This document shows, piece after piece, positions 22,715 through 36,620 of a stretch of 64,000 bases of DNA. A model generated the notes under the pieces. It saw nothing but the letters and a program-made list of their open reading frames with translations, had not been told where the DNA came from and made no database searches. The position numbers and the translations under genes are program-made. Source of the DNA: Liolophura sinensis (Eukaryota; Mollusca; Polyplacophora; Chitonida; Chitonidae); assembly GCF_032854445.1 (NCBI RefSeq), contig NC_088295.1, positions 52,931,249-52,995,248 on the forward strand, written 5' to 3'. Within the stretch, counting starts at the first letter, position 1. Every line of letters begins with the position of its first letter.

Positions 22715-23740
22715 CTACAATAGTAGCCAATGTGTGGTTGCTTAATCTTTAGACAAGTAGCCAATGTGTGCTTGCTTCATCCGGAGACAAGTACACGTAG
22801 CCAATGTGTGCTAGCTTCATCCTTTGACAAGTAGCCCAATGTTTGGTTGCTTTAACCTCAGACAAGTAGCCAATGTGTGCTGGCTTCATCCTTTGACAAG
22901 TAGCCCTATGTGTGGTTGCTTTATCCTCAGACAAGTTGCCAATGTGTGCTGGCTTCATCCTTTGACAAGTAGCCCAATGTATGGTTGCTTTAACCTCAGA
23001 CAAGTAGCCAATGTGTGCTAGCTTCATCCTTTGACAAGTAGCCCAATGTGTGGTTGCTTTATTCTCAGACAAGTAGCCAATGTGTGCTGGCTTCATATTT
23101 AGACAAACAGCCAAGCGTGTGGTTGCTTCACCTTTACCCAAGTAGCTTGATGTGTGGTTACTTTATCCTTAGACAAGTAGCCAATGTGTGGTGGCTTCAT
23201 CCTTAATACGCAAATATATGCAGCCAAAGTGCACCTGCTTCACCCCTACAAATGTACATGTGTATGATTGTAAGTCAGGAGGTGTTTCAGCAATCACATA
23301 TGTACATGTAGCCAATGTGCGCTTGCTTCATCCTGAGACTAGTAGCCAATATGTGCTTGCTTCATCCCTACATATGTCCATGTAACCAATGTGTGCTTGC
23401 TTTATCCTCAGACAAGTAGCCAATATGTGCTTGCTTTAACCCTACATATGTACATGCCGTCAATGTGTGCTTGCTTCATCCTGAGACAAGTAGCCAATGT
23501 GTGCTTGCTTCATCCCTACATATGTACATGTAGCCAATGTGTGCCTGCTTCATCCTGAGACAAGTAGCCAATGTGTGCTTGCTTCATCCCTACATATGTA
23601 CATGTAGCCAATGTGTGCCTGCTTCATCCTGACACACACCAATGTGTGCTTGCTTCAACCCTACATATGTACACGGCGTAAATGTGTGCTTGCTTCATCC
23701 TGAGACAAGCAGCCAATGTGTGCTTGCTTCATCCATACAT
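22715..23740. repeat. Minisatellite of alternating units of about 30-40 bp
   Basis: Around 28 copies of GACAAGTAGCCAATGTGTGC followed by TGGCTTCATCCTTT, in which three successive forms dominate: CCTTTGACAAGTAGCCC, CCTCAGACAAGTAGCC, and in the last third CCCTACATATGTACATGTAG. The third form alternates with CCTGAGACAAGTAG, a two-unit higher-order period. Confidence 0.92.
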
Positions 23741-23756
23741 CCTAAGCTATTAAACC

Positions 23757-25740
23757 TTGTCCCCAGACTGTCAGTCCTTCACAGTGATTGCTCCTTCAGA
23801 CAGCAGTTCAGATGAGATTACCACAGTGCCATACAGTTTACTGAGGATTTATTACACCTATGGATTCCGTGGGGATATGGCAAGGCTTCAGTCAATTCAG
23901 ACCTGTGATCTACCAACTATTATCAGGGTTGAACAACGTATAGGCAATTTAACCCATGTAAACAGCTGTTGTAATTGCTTCTTCCTAGAAATGGTATCAA
24001 ATACTGGCACAGAGGTAAGCCAAGGAACGGCTACACCACACGGTGATTCTGGTTATGATACTGACTGGACCAGAAAAACTCTTTCAAAAATCTAAAATCA
24101 ATAGCTCAGTCTGGTTCGGCAGACGCCAGGGGATCAATATAAAACAGTGTCTAGATACTGTGCTAGGCACGCAGACATAAGCTCGGCTAATGACGGTCGC
24201 CTTGTGAGGCTTACTGCGCCCAGAAGCTCTGATTTACAGGACCTGGCCATGGCCAGCCACATTCCCCTCTTTTACACCAGCAGTAAAACAGGATTTAACA
24301 CAGGCCAGTGAGAGATTTCTGGCAGCCTGGCACTTCCAGGTAGATGAAGCCAGACTACTAACAGCCAGGATATCTCCCTCCCAGAAAGCCTCTTGATAAT
24401 CCTTGCTCCACAGCCGAGTCCCTTGTAATCTTTTAACCTGCCCTACTCTTAAACAGATATCCTGTGATGAAAACAGCTATTTTCTTGGCCCTGAATCATG
24501 TAAGGATCAGGCATGGCACAAACAAATATATAACTTTCGGAGCTGGCAGTATAGTAAGTAATGTAATGTAATGTATGAATCAAGAGGCCCATGGCAATAT
24601 GCTGTCAACAGCATACATGTACGTAAGGCCGTTCAGGTGGTCTTACATGAAATACTCTGAGATCACTTGTCTTCCACAAATAAGGCATACATCTTCTGCT
24701 TGCTGTGCAAGAAAAAAAATCATCAGTGAAAAAGTCTGTCAGTTACTTGCCGAAGGTCAGAGGTTAATACTCAAGTTTCCTCCACCCATGAGCCTTATGT
24801 GGAAAATTCATAAATATGAATCAAATAAATAAAAAATTGAAAATGGAACTGTTTAATAAAGGGAGCAATTAAGGGAGGTAACTTTATATGCTAAAGGATT
24901 TGGGGGCACTGCAGTGTGTATTATTTGCTCGCTGCGTTTCTGCAAACGTTGATGAGGTTGAAATGTTGACTGAGGAATAAATTTCATTATCTGTTGATTT
25001 CCAAATTCCGAAACATACTACTGGGAAGAAAAGAGTAAGTGAAGCTATTTAGGATATTCAAGCCCTGGTTACAGAGTGCACTGACTGACCAAAACAGGAA
25101 GATAGGAAAACTTCATCCACTTCAGGCCAGCTGAAGCTGTAGCTGTATCTTTGGTCGTTATTTGTACAGGGGGAGAAAGTCCTCGGACAGATTGAGCTAT
25201 ATAATAAATACACAACAAAGAGCAACTTTTCTTGAATTAACACCAGAATTTAACCTTTTTACTGTGAATTGCCTGACCCTTTGGTTGAGATGAGAAAAAA
25301 TACTTGCCTTTGATGAAGTGTTTGTTTGTCACTTTCGACTAAGTTTGCAAGGGTGTGAAATTTAATTGCCTCAAAAAGACGTCACAAGAAGACTTTCCAA
25401 AAGTTGTTGTCAAAGGCTGAACAATTAGAACAATTCCTGTTGTCGAGCGAGTCCGTGATTCTGTAGGTATACTGAAAACATACCCACAGAGCGAGGCTGT
25501 GTTCCTCACCTGCTCGGAGACAGTAGTATCTTATCCAAGGCAGACTGATTAATCAGAAGCCTAGAATTTTTCTGAATTATGATATCATAAATAATTATGA
25601 TACCTACATGTGATTAATCTAGGTATATAGACGCAACAGTAATAGTAAATGCACATAATTGAAAGGTACCATGTACAGGTAAACACATGACAAGGCCTGT
25701 ATTAAGTCTGTATTAAGATATATAGATGCAAGGAATTGTG
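23757..25740. other. Intron sequence, no gene recognised
   Basis: Part of the intron between VWC1 and VWC2. Open frames of up to 112 codons occur on the plus strand (23,757-24,095) with no recognisable domain, and GTAATGTAATGTAATG microsatellite at 24,557. Could hold decayed mobile-element sequence. Confidence 0.45.
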
Positions 25741-25749
25741 TATAGGAAC

Positions 25750-26510
25750 AGAAATGTAAGGGACAGTGCAAAGACTTAGAAATGTAAGGGACAGTGCAAA
25801 GGCTTAGAAATGTAAGGGACAGTGCAAAGGCTTAAAAATGTAAGGGACAAAGCAAAGACTTAGAACTGTTAGGGACAGTGTATAGGCATAGAAATGTAAG
25901 GGACAGTGTATAGGCATAGAAATGTAAGGGACAGTGTATAGGCATAGAAATGTAAGGAACGATGCATAGGCATAGAAATGTAAGAGACACTATATAGGGA
26001 TAGAAATGAAAGGAACATTGTATAGGCATAGAAATGAAAGGGATAGTGTATAGGCAGAGAAATCTAAGGCATGGAGTATAGGCATAGAAATGTAATGAAC
26101 AGTGTATAGACATACAAAAAAAAGGGACAGTGTATACGCATATAAATGCAAGTGATAGTGTATAGGCATAGAAATGTAAAGGCATGGTGTGTAGGCACAG
26201 AAAATGAAAGGAACAGGGTACAGCCACAAAAATGAAAGGGACAATGTATAGGCATAGAAATGAAATGCATAGTGTAGAAATGAAAGGGACGGTGCATGGG
26301 CATAGAAATCTAAGGCATGGTGTATAGGCACAGAAAAGGAGAGGGATAGTGTATAGGCATAGAAATCTAAGGCACGGTGTATAGGCACAGAAATCTAAGG
26401 CATGATGTATAGGCACAGAAAAGGAAAGGGATAGTGTATAGGCATAGAAATCTTAGGCAAAGTGTATAGGCAGAGAAATGTAAGGGACAGTGTATACACA
26501 TACAGATGAA
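25750..26510. repeat. Minisatellite, 28-bp unit
   Basis: About 27 copies of GAAATGTAAGGGACAGTGTA plus TAGGCATA. Long open frames (up to 194 codons) on the minus strand are due to the repeat. Confidence 0.93.
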
Positions 26511-26639
26511 AAGGAAAGTGCATGCACACAGAGATCGACACAGCAGTTCAAAAAGTCATAAAGTCATGTACACAAAAAAAATCATAAAGTCATGTACACC
26601 AAAAACAACTACTGGTAAGTGTTAATGCTAAAAAGTTAA

Positions 26640-27245
26640 TGGTATCTGAAGATAACCAGCTTGGCCTTTTCATCAGTCAAGGTAACCAGTCTGGGTCTGT
26701 CCATCAGTGAATATAACATCTTAGTTTTGACTATCAATCAAGGTAACCATCCTGGATCAGTCCATCAATCAAGGTAACCAGCATGGATCAGTCTATTAGT
26801 GAATATAACATCTTAGTTTTGACTATCAATCAAGGTAACCCTCCTGGATCAGTCCATCAACCAAGGTAACCAGCATGGATCAGTCCATCAATCAAAGTAA
26901 CCATCCTCAATCAGTCCACAAGTCAGTTCATCAGTCAAGGTAACCAGCCTGGGTCAGTTCATCAGTTATGGTAATCACCATGGATAAGTCTACCAGTCAA
27001 GGTAACCATTCTGGACCTGTCCATCAGTCAAGGTAACCATCCTGGGCCTGTCTACCAGTCAAGGTAACCATCCTGGGCCTGTCTACCAGTCAAGGTAACC
27101 ACCCTGGGCCTGTCTACCAGTCAAGGTAACCATCCTGGACCTGTCTATAAGTCAAGGTAAGCATCCTGGGCCTGTCTACCAGTCAAGGTAACCATCCTGG
27201 ACCTGTCTATCAGTCAAGATAACCATCCTGGACCTGTCCATCAGT
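26640..27245. repeat. Minisatellite, 31-bp unit
   Basis: About 18 copies of GTCTACCAGTCAAGGTAACC plus ATCCTGGGCCT. It ends about 60 bp from the donor of the second VWC1 exon but does not include exon sequence. Confidence 0.92.
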
Positions 27246-27307
27246 CAAGAAAAACACTCTAAATAAGCATTTTCAGCTATGTATACATTGTTACAGAGTA
27301 TACTTAC

Positions 27308-27401
27308 TGAGACAGACAGGACAGCACTCTCCCTCTTTGTACACTGGGTGCTTACAAAGGACTCCAGGACAGTCCAGCTTTTTACAATTAATCGAACCAT
27401 T
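27308..27401 (-). CDS. NELL1/2: NELL exon: second half of VWC1
   Basis: 94 nt, phase 0 in, phase 1 out; acceptor TTTTTTCAG, donor GTAAGT. It encodes NGSINCKKLDCPGVLCKHPV and then YKEGECCPVCL, the standard VWC second half (N/D-G-x-I-x-C-x-x-x-x-C-P ... G-E-C-C-P-x-C). It is read in a different frame from the longer open frame covering the same bases, so it is easily missed. A 31-bp minisatellite lies about 60 bp downstream of its donor in the intron. Confidence 0.95.
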
Positions 27402-28814
27402 CTGAAAAAATATAAAGAGCACAGACTGAAGTGGCCATAGCAAGCAAGGTTCAGTTTAAACCTATTCATAGCTTGTACACGTATGTTACAATTGAAAAAA
27501 GAAAGAAATCTTTCTTCTATCTAACAACAGTTCACATTGTTAAGAAGCTGAAATTTTCCCCCAAAAATTAAGTTACATTTCAAAATAATGAGATCATGGT
27601 CAAACTGTGACAGATGAGTGTATAAATGCACCTCCCACAACTTTATACAAGTAACATAAATCAACTCCTAGCATGAAATCTCCTTCAACAACCTGGATGT
27701 CTAAGATATGTTGTATGTCTTTATTCCTTTGACTTAACATATCAGCTTTGGAAGGCCAAACATTACTGCAATACTTGATGAATTATGGGGATGTGGGCTA
27801 CACTTGCATTACCTATTGCAATTCAAGGCGAATTTCTTTCAAGCTAAGTGAATGATAATTTATACACACGTTCACAACAAACACCTCCAAAGTCAGAAGA
27901 GTAGGGGGTCAAAACTGAGTCATCTAAACTAGAAGAACTTAAAGAGCATGTACACTAACTAGTGAAGAGATCATACACAGAGAACTACAGAGGCAAGTGT
28001 TTGTCTGAGGTGAAAAGTGTGTGTAGTGGCGAGACCCAGACGTCGGGCAAGGGCGTGGTTTGGTGGCTATCCAACATACTGCCTCCTGGCGACCCCTGGC
28101 GTAAGCGAACAGGTCCCGCAGCAGACTAAACACCTATACAGGTTAGACAGCACAGCCGGCTGTGCCTACCTGGCGGACTAAGGCAGTGCACGGGGGCAGA
28201 CAGAAACTGTAAGGAGATGTGAGGCTCATTGAGGGAGATATCTGGCATTTTCCAGCAGGAAGCCAGCCAGGAATAGCAGCTTGTGTTGGTGGCACACTAA
28301 AATAGCCTGGCATGCAGGGATGGCAGTGGCAGTGCACAGCCAGACAGACTAGCAGCCACCCGCCAGCCTAAACTCCACCCTGGGTCCGTGGTTCATTTAG
28401 CACTCCTGGCTGTTACCCTTCATGCACTTAGAGCTGACCCTGCCCTTTCTTATCCTAGCTGAAAGATGATTCCACCATTAACTGATAACTCGTCATAATT
28501 GAGACAGTGCTTCTGTACATCGAGAGTTGAGCATGAAGAGAACAACCTAGGCCAGTAAGAAAGTAGAGGGAAGCCAGACAGCAAACTTCACATATGCTTA
28601 CTGTCAGCAGTCTAGCAGACAAGTTACTCATCGTCAATAAAAAGTTATGTAATGCAATCTACCTTTGAAGTTTTCTTTTCTTCTCTTGTCAGCACGACTT
28701 AATTCATAATTGGCCCAGGAGAGCAGATGTGCAATTGCATTAGAAATGGAGCAATAAACAATGTATCTATTTAGCAGCAACCAGATGTACAGGCAGTGCT
28801 TTGCAACACTGCAA

Positions 28815-30092
28815 AGGATACATACCTGCACTGCACTAGAGAAGCTGAAACCCATGAATATGTACCTGCACTGCACTATATAGGCTGAACACCATGAACA
28901 TGTACCTGCACTTCACTACAGGGGCTGAACACAATGAACATGTACCTACACTGCATTATAGAGGCTGAACACCATGAACATGTACCTGCACTGCACTATA
29001 GAGGCTGAACACCATGATCATGTACCTGCACTGAACTATTGAGGCTGAACACCATGAACATGTACCTGCACTGCACTATAGAGGCTGAACACAATGAACA
29101 TGTACCTACACTGCATTATAGAGGCTGAACACCATGAACATGTACCTGCACTGCACTACAGAGGCTGAACACCATGATCATGTACCTACACTGCATTATA
29201 GAGGCTGAACACCATGAACATGTACCTGCACTGCACTACAGAGGCTGAACACCATGATCATGTACCTGCACTGCACTACAGAGGCTGAACACCATGATCA
29301 TGTACCTGCACTGAACTATTGAGGCTGAACACCATGAACATGTACCTGTACTGCACTACAGAGGCTGAACATCATGAACATGTACCTGCATTGTGCAATA
29401 GAGGACAAACACCATGAACATGTACCTGTACTGCACTACAGAGACTGAACACCATGAATATGTACCTCCACTGCAATGCGCTGCACTACAGAGGCTGAAC
29501 ATCATGAATATGCACTTGCTGTGCACTACAGAGACTGAACACCATGAATATGTACCTCCACTGCAACGCTGCACTACAGAGGCTGAACATCATGAATATG
29601 CACTTGCACTGCACTATAGATGCTGAACACCATGAACATGTACCTGCACTATAGAGGCTGAACACAATGAACATGTACCTGCACTGCACTACAGAGGCTG
29701 AACATCATGAATATGCACTTGCTCTGCACTACAGAGACTGAACACCATGATTATGTAAATGCACTGGACTGTAGAAACTGAACACCACAAACAGGTACGT
29801 GCGCTGCACTGTAGAGGCTGAACACCATGAATTTGTACCTGCACTGCATTGCACTATAGAGGCTGAACAACAAGTACATGTACCTGCACTGCACTGTAGA
29901 GGCTGAACACCATGAATTTGTACCTGCACTGCATTGCACTACAGAGGCAGAACACCATGAATATCAAAGTACCTGAACTGCACTATACTGTAGAGGCTGA
30001 ATACCAGAGTTATGTACCTGTACTGCACTATAAAGGCTGAACACAATGGATAACTGCTTGAACTGGACTGTAGAGGCTGAACACCAAATTTT
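28815..30092. repeat. Minisatellite, 40-bp unit
   Basis: About 31 copies of GAGGCTGAACACCATGAACA plus TGTACCTGCACTGCACTATA, with insertions of CTGCAATG-type bases near 29,470 and 29,560. Confidence 0.94.
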
Positions 30093-30439
30093 TAACCTTT
30101 CAAAACTTAGCCAGCTTAATCAGCTTGACCTGACAGTCTAGAGGGAAAAAAAGAAAACTAAAGAATTGACTTTTAACAGTCATTCAAAAGCAGTGATACA
30201 GAATGGTGCCATGAAAAAAGACTCACCATTCTTTCCTTTATATCATAATAATATTTTTATTTAATGAAAGATGCTTATCACTTCACAAAATATTTGATTC
30301 CACAAGGCCTTCAAAATATGTCATAACAATAGTTCATCACAACATAATAACGCGTAAAATGAAATAAATGATTATATGGAAACACATGAATAGCACAAAA
30401 TGACTCCGTGTGGTAGACTCAGTAACATGGAGTCCAACA

Positions 30440-30947
30440 ATCAGGTTTATAGCTACACGTACAGGTTTACAGCTACACTTACAGGTTTACAGCCACACGT
30501 ACGGGTTTACAGCCACTCATACGGGTTTACAGCTACACTTACGGGTTTACAGCCACACATACAGGTTTACAGCCACACCTACAGGTTTACAGCCACACCT
30601 ACAGGTTTACAGCTACACTTACAGGTTTACAGCCACACGTACGGGTTTACAGCCACACATACCGGTTTACAGCCACTCATACGGGTTTACAGCTACACTT
30701 ACGGGTTTACAGCCACACATACAGGTTTACAGCCACACCTACAGGTTTACAGCCACACTTACAGGTTTACAGCCACACATACGGGTTTACAGCCACATGT
30801 ATGGGTTTACAGCCACTCGTACAGGTTTACAGCCACATTCACAGGTTAACAGCCACACATACAGGTTTACAGCCACACATACAGGTTTACAGCTACACCT
30901 ACAGGTTCACAGCTACATGCACAGGTTTACAGCTACACATACAGAAG
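30440..30947. repeat. Minisatellite, 20-bp unit
   Basis: About 25 copies of ACAGGTTTACAGCCACACAT. Variation is confined mostly to the last five bases and to A/G at the second C of the unit start (ACAGG/ACGGG). Confidence 0.95.
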
Positions 30948-32106
30948 TAAATACACTGAGGTGTGTGAGGTGACAAATACATCAACATCATCAGTCTGCC
31001 GTCTGTGCTTCTTTGTAGTGTTTCAGGTACATGTCATGTGATTGGAAGCCACAAAATGTCCCTACAAGACTAATGAAAAATGACCACATGTGAGTCATAG
31101 CACAATAGATGCCTCTTACAGAAGTTAAAGCCACATGACAAGCAAACACTGCATTCTGGCATCAGCTCAAGATTAACAAGTCCAAAGTTTGGAAAAGAAC
31201 ACACAGATGACTCATCAGGAAATGTCTACTTCTTCTTACCAGGGCTTGACCTAATAAAGACGCTCCCAAAATCAATTTCAGGAAACAAGGTCAGATCTGG
31301 AGTAAAAAAAATCTGAAGGTCGGATACCTCATCAAATTTTTGCAATAAAGAACAATGTCCCTAAGGATATCCCTGGAGTAGGCAACTTGGATACAATCGT
31401 CCGGAAACCCAAGGAAAGATCGATACAGCTATGTTAGTCCTATTATCAGGATCAATACCAAAACACACAACTCTTTGCCAATAGAAATTACTTACCATTA
31501 GCAAACATGCAATGAAGTGAAAGGACTATTTGTTGGATGACAAGATTCTACAGGTTAATGCTTTTTACTTTCACGAAAGGACCAAACTCAGTCTGACTTA
31601 GTTTCATCCAGTAAATCTGGCAATAGACTGTGCATACATGGTATTAGTAAGATTTATTTGTTCCAGTATACGAGACATTTAAGGGTCTACAGTAGTTGTG
31701 TAACACAAACATTTATCTTAATGGCTATCGACTAAGCTGTGAATTGCAATCTCTTTCTAATGACCTGAGTCCCTTTTTTTTTTCTCAACCAGACAAGCAA
31801 ATCTAGATTAATATTTGCCTTTATCATTTGTTTGCTAACAAATTCGTTGCCTAAGTGATGATGTTTACTGTGAAATGACTTGCCTGGGTCATCACCAGCC
31901 ATTAACTCTTGTGGCAGAAAGCATAAGTTTATCCCGCCAATGGGCTTTTAAAACATTAGTCAACCCAGAGTGTACCACTCTCATTCAACTGTAAACAGCC
32001 CAACCCTTGTGCCAGCACGCAGGCAAACCAGGCCAGCTAATGGCGAGCCGCTTCATCGACTAAACTAACAATTTTCACATGCAGATACAGAAACAATGAT
32101 AAAAGC

Positions 32107-32180
32107 CAATATGGCTGCCGTCATATAAGTGAAATATTTATTGAGTACAGCGTAAAACATCGATCAAATAAATTAAGTCA
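32107..32180 (+). mobile_element. SINE family A, tail fragment
   Basis: GGCTGCCGTCATATAAGTGA, AATATTTATTGAGTACAGCG and TAAAACATCGATCAAATAAA match the last 75 bp of the family. Confidence 0.8.
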
Positions 32181-34630
32181 ATAAACTGAAAGCCAATATG
32201 CTAAGGATTGCATAATAGCAAGTGGACTGTCACCTTCAGAAACACAAGGAAAACTTGTTACCAGTACAGAAAAGACAAATTAAATCATTTCATCAAGTTC
32301 AAATCCTCAATGAAATTATGTTCAAAATTTAACTAAATTAAGATACATTGTCAAAATCTGTCTATCTCCAATGACACCATCAACAATTCTGAGGTTTCCT
32401 TACATTAATCACAGGTATCATGCCCCGGATGACTTCAAACTGAACATGTAAAGAATGTTTTGATCATGGTGCTTAGTTTCTCCGTATTGTCCCTCACCAT
32501 TAGAAAAAGAATTCATGGTAGTACAAGGAGAAACTGGCGGACATGTAACTAAGGTAATATATGACAATCCAAACACAAATTCTGACCACAAGGTACTGGG
32601 TCAGAAAACATTCAATTTCAGTAAAGCTTCTTAGTGGACCTCCAAATATTATAATTAAACATGCATCGATCGTTTCTCACAATATTTAGGAAATGGATAG
32701 ACAGATGCCCAATACCATTGTGTTAAGGGGTTAAAGGCTATAAAAGCTAAAATACTTTTGAATTTCTATGTCATTTGTGATGTTATCATTAATGAGAAAT
32801 TTTTATTTTAAAATTCTATTTTATAAAGCATATGAGCATACAAAATATTTTATCTCGTAATCAACTATCTATCTCACTTTAATGAATACAAAACCTTCAT
32901 CCACAAACTCCAATCAAACCCATCTTGCAGTTTACAAATTTCCACAACCATCAAAACTTGTCCACTGCACAGTTTACAATTCCCTTGAGTCTGTCATGAA
33001 TTGTACCAAAGCATGAGTTGTACAGCAATGAGGCTTTGGCTGTATTTTCTTTATCCTCCTTTTTCTTTCTTTTCTACAGGGATAAGAAAGTGAAAGTCTG
33101 ACAAAACTTCTCTGAAGCTAGCCAATTGATCAGTTGTAAAGTGTGTGGCCCTGAGGGGATGGAAAGCTGGCATGATGCCAAGTGTGGATTGGATAAAGGG
33201 AAAGGATGAGTAAGACGTAGTAATATCTAGAGCTCTGTTTGAAAAGAATCAAGTTCTGTGATCGTTCTGTTTGATTCAAACGAGAGGCCACGTCCTTGCA
33301 GTCGGGAATTCATCCGCACACATACCCCAGGCGAACACGTCATCCCCAAATATACATACAGGGAAAAGGCCGTAAATTGCCCCTGGTATCGTATCTTTTG
33401 TCCTGAGCAGTCAAGATGACGATGCAACGAACCCTGGATGAGGTTGCAGCCAATAAACCTGGCAATTAGCCTAAACTCTTTCCTGAACACATAGAATACA
33501 CTTCTTCCAATATCAGCTGTCTCAAAGCACAATTTACCATGATTTCCACCAACAGCCCAATTACATGTTGCGCTTATATTGGCCCTTCAAGACCAGTTCA
33601 TTTCAGATTAAGTGGCAAGATACACTGCCTCAATCCCAAAGACAATAACTGATGTGTTTGAGTTTCAAACAAGTTAAAATCTCCCTTTGGCCCTGAATTG
33701 TCCTCTGCAGACTGACGGTCAGCCGTATACAAATAGAAGTGAATTCCAATATGCCTTATCTGGATTCCTTGATTCCAAAGTTAACAGTCTGCAGAATTAC
33801 GAAAGGTTAGGCTGAACTCAGTACATGGACTTTAGATTGTGTAAATTTGAAACTTTTCTTATTTCATGTGTATAATTATTTGTTAATTCAAAGACTATTT
33901 GTTAGTCCCTATCATAAAATACACCTGTGTGCAACACATACTGGTGTGAAAACTTCGCTAACTAATAAAAAAAAAACTAAAAAAAACTGCATAAATGCAG
34001 ATATTCAAGAAGTATGTAATAAAATTAGCACATCCTCATAATTTGTTTTTGTGATTGGCTTCTTACACTGTAAATGCTCTCAGTACTATCTGTCCATGAT
34101 GAATCATACTTTCCTTTGAAACAATGCACCAGTTGGCAAAGTTTAGAACTTTCCACCGATCCTGAGGTGATACTTTCTAATTACCAGATGGCATCTATTC
34201 TTTAAGGAAGCCAATACTGACAATGACATAACTCGAAGGATCGGATGCCAAGCCAAGGTGATGTCACAAGATTCCACAAATTTGATAAGAAACCCCAGAC
34301 AGGGAATTGTCAGTTCTTTATTCAGTGTCTAGTCAGAGTTTGGCCAGCTGCCAAAAGAAAGGGAAGATTCAAGGTAACCAGCCCAATTCCATATATATAT
34401 ATATATATATATAATTCGGGGGAATGCCGGTTCACATGAAGGCAACCAGACTTGCAGTATAGGAATAAACATAAAGAATATAATAAATGTTCATGAAACT
34501 GACTAAATGTCTGTTTGTATGCTTGGGGTTTAACCTTATACTTTATACTTTTTTCAGTCATATTCAACATTACACTATCATGGTGAGATCTTATGGTTAA
34601 ATTACATCACACATTTTCAACACTGAGGAG

Positions 34631-34675
<45 letters not shown>
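34631..34675. repeat. (TA)n microsatellite
   Basis: About 22 uninterrupted TA dinucleotides; shorter TA runs occur at 2,083, 34,391 and 50,248-50,283. Confidence 0.95.
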
Positions 34676-34679
<4 letters not shown>

Positions 34680-35644
34680 AAGAAGAATTATCCCAAAAAG
34701 ATGACTTAACAAAAGATATATATCTTAGATTATTCACAAAATAAGATGTGTAATTTAAGTAGTCTTTTGTGGTTAATTTCTGTTTATATAGTAGTTACCT
34801 GTGGCCCATGTTAAAATGACTAGGTGCCAGTTTCATGAAGTGTACTTAGTGTTAAGTAGCACTTATCTAAGTGCATTTTATATCTACAACAAACATAGTC
34901 ATGGTAGTTAAAGGCTTTACTTTAACCGGCTCCCGATACGTCTCTCTGTGAGGTAAAGCGAAGACGTCACAGCACAAAATCATTGCGAAACTTGAAATTC
35001 CCTCATTCATTTGTAATATATTATATGTATACTTACATGCACACGTGCATAAGACTAGATTAATGTCAAGTCCTAAAATCAGAAATTTATGCATTACTCT
35101 CACATAAACACACCAGCCCAATCTTTTTAAAGTTCAGGCCAACTCCCCTCTTCAAACACTTTTCAGAGGTTTAAGGTTTCTTGTACTTCAATTTTTTGGG
35201 GTTTTTTCACTTTAAGTATGAAAAGTGCCACAGTGTGAACACAGATTTATGTCTATGAGATTTATCCATTTACTGAGATATCTTTATAGACTAGCATCGG
35301 AATTTATTTTATTTATTCACTGCATGGTTCAGTATACGAGTAGGAACTCTTTCAAAGTTGGAGGGCAGGAATAAAGTCCTATGGATTTGTAACCAAGTGA
35401 GTGGGTTGTCTGGCAAGTTCTATTATGTTGGTCTGTCAAGGGTCAAGTGATATACAGTATCAGTCACCCATTAACCATGTGACTGACAGCAACAGACACT
35501 CCTCAAGGACTAATTACATACACAACCAAATTACCTCAGCTTGCCCAAAATGCACTCTGAGAACTACAGAAGTACAGCAACAAAAATGAATGAATGAACA
35601 TTTATGCTAACGCATGTACCATGTAGTGGAATCCAGGAAGTCAT

Positions 35645-36620
35645 GCACAGATTCACATAACCACATACATTATGCAAAATGCAATCAGAGAGAGTACACA
35701 TATTCACAAAACCACATCCATTACGCAAAATGCAATCAGAGAAAGTACACAGATTCACAAAAGCACAGCCATTACGCGAAATACAATCAGAAAGAGTACA
35801 CAGATTCACAAAGCCACAGCCATTACACAAACAACAATCAGAAAGAGAACACAAATTCACAGACCCACAGCCTTTACTCATTATACAATTACAGAGAGTA
35901 CACAGATTCACAGACCCACATCCTTTACTCATTATACAATCACGGAGAGTACATAGATTCACAAACCCACAGCCTTTGCTCACCATACAATCACGGAGAG
36001 TACATAGATTCACAAACCCACAGCCTTTGCTCACCATACAATCACGGAGAGTACACAGATTCACAAACCCACAGCCTTTGCTCACCACACAATCACAGAG
36101 AGTACACAGATTCACAAACCCACAGCCTTTACTCACCATACAATCACAGAGAGTACACGGATTCACAAACGCACAGCCTTTGCTCACCATACAATCACAG
36201 AGAGTACACAGATTCACAAACCCACAGCCTATACTCACCATACCATCACAGAGAGTACACAGATTCACATACCCACAGCCTTTGCCCACCATACAATCAC
36301 AGAGAGTACACAGATTCACAAATCCACAGCCTTTGCTCACCACACAATCACAGAGAGTACACAGATTCACAAACCCACAGCCTTTGCTCACCATACAATC
36401 ACAGAGAGTACACAGATTCACAAACCCACAGCCTTTACTCACCATACCATCACAGAGAGTACACAGATTCACAAACCCACAGCCTTTGCTCACCATACAA
36501 TCACAGAGAGTACACAGATTCACAAATCCACAGCCTTTGCTCACCACACAATCACAGAAAGTACACAGATTCACTAACCCACAGCCTTTACTCACCATAC
36601 AATCACAGAGAGTACACTGA
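35645..36620. repeat. 51-bp tandem array carrying copies of the VWC1 exon donor
   Basis: Nineteen units at exact 51-bp spacing, the first of which is the true exon-intron border at 36,596. In the gene's sense a unit is 21 nt of exon end (C-T-L-C-D-C-M) then 30 nt of intron starting GTGAGTAAAGGCTGTGGG. Units 0-12 keep GT at the donor position (GTGAGT in units 0, 3, 7 and 9; GTGAGC in eight; GTGGGC in unit 6); units 13-18, farthest from the exon, have lost it. The sense frame stays open throughout as VSKGCGFVNLCTLCDCM per unit. The antisense strand is open too, which only reflects the repeat. Confidence 0.96.

Larger units (their letters stand above)
30948..35640. other. Intron sequence between VWC1 halves, no gene recognised
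   Basis: Holds a SINE fragment (32,107-32,180), two AT microsatellites (34,391-34,413; 34,631-34,675) and a short SINE-B tail fragment (34,520-34,566). Nothing else recognised. Confidence 0.5.

Noticed and set aside
25832-26416. Minus-strand 194-codon open frame
   Set aside because: 28-bp minisatellite; hydrophobic composition is a by-product of the repeat.
30440-30947. CRISPR array
   Set aside because: Regular units but no distinct spacers, in eukaryotic intron; ordinary minisatellites.
30400-30973. Open frames of 149 and 187 codons
   Set aside because: Overlapping frames of a 20-bp repeat.
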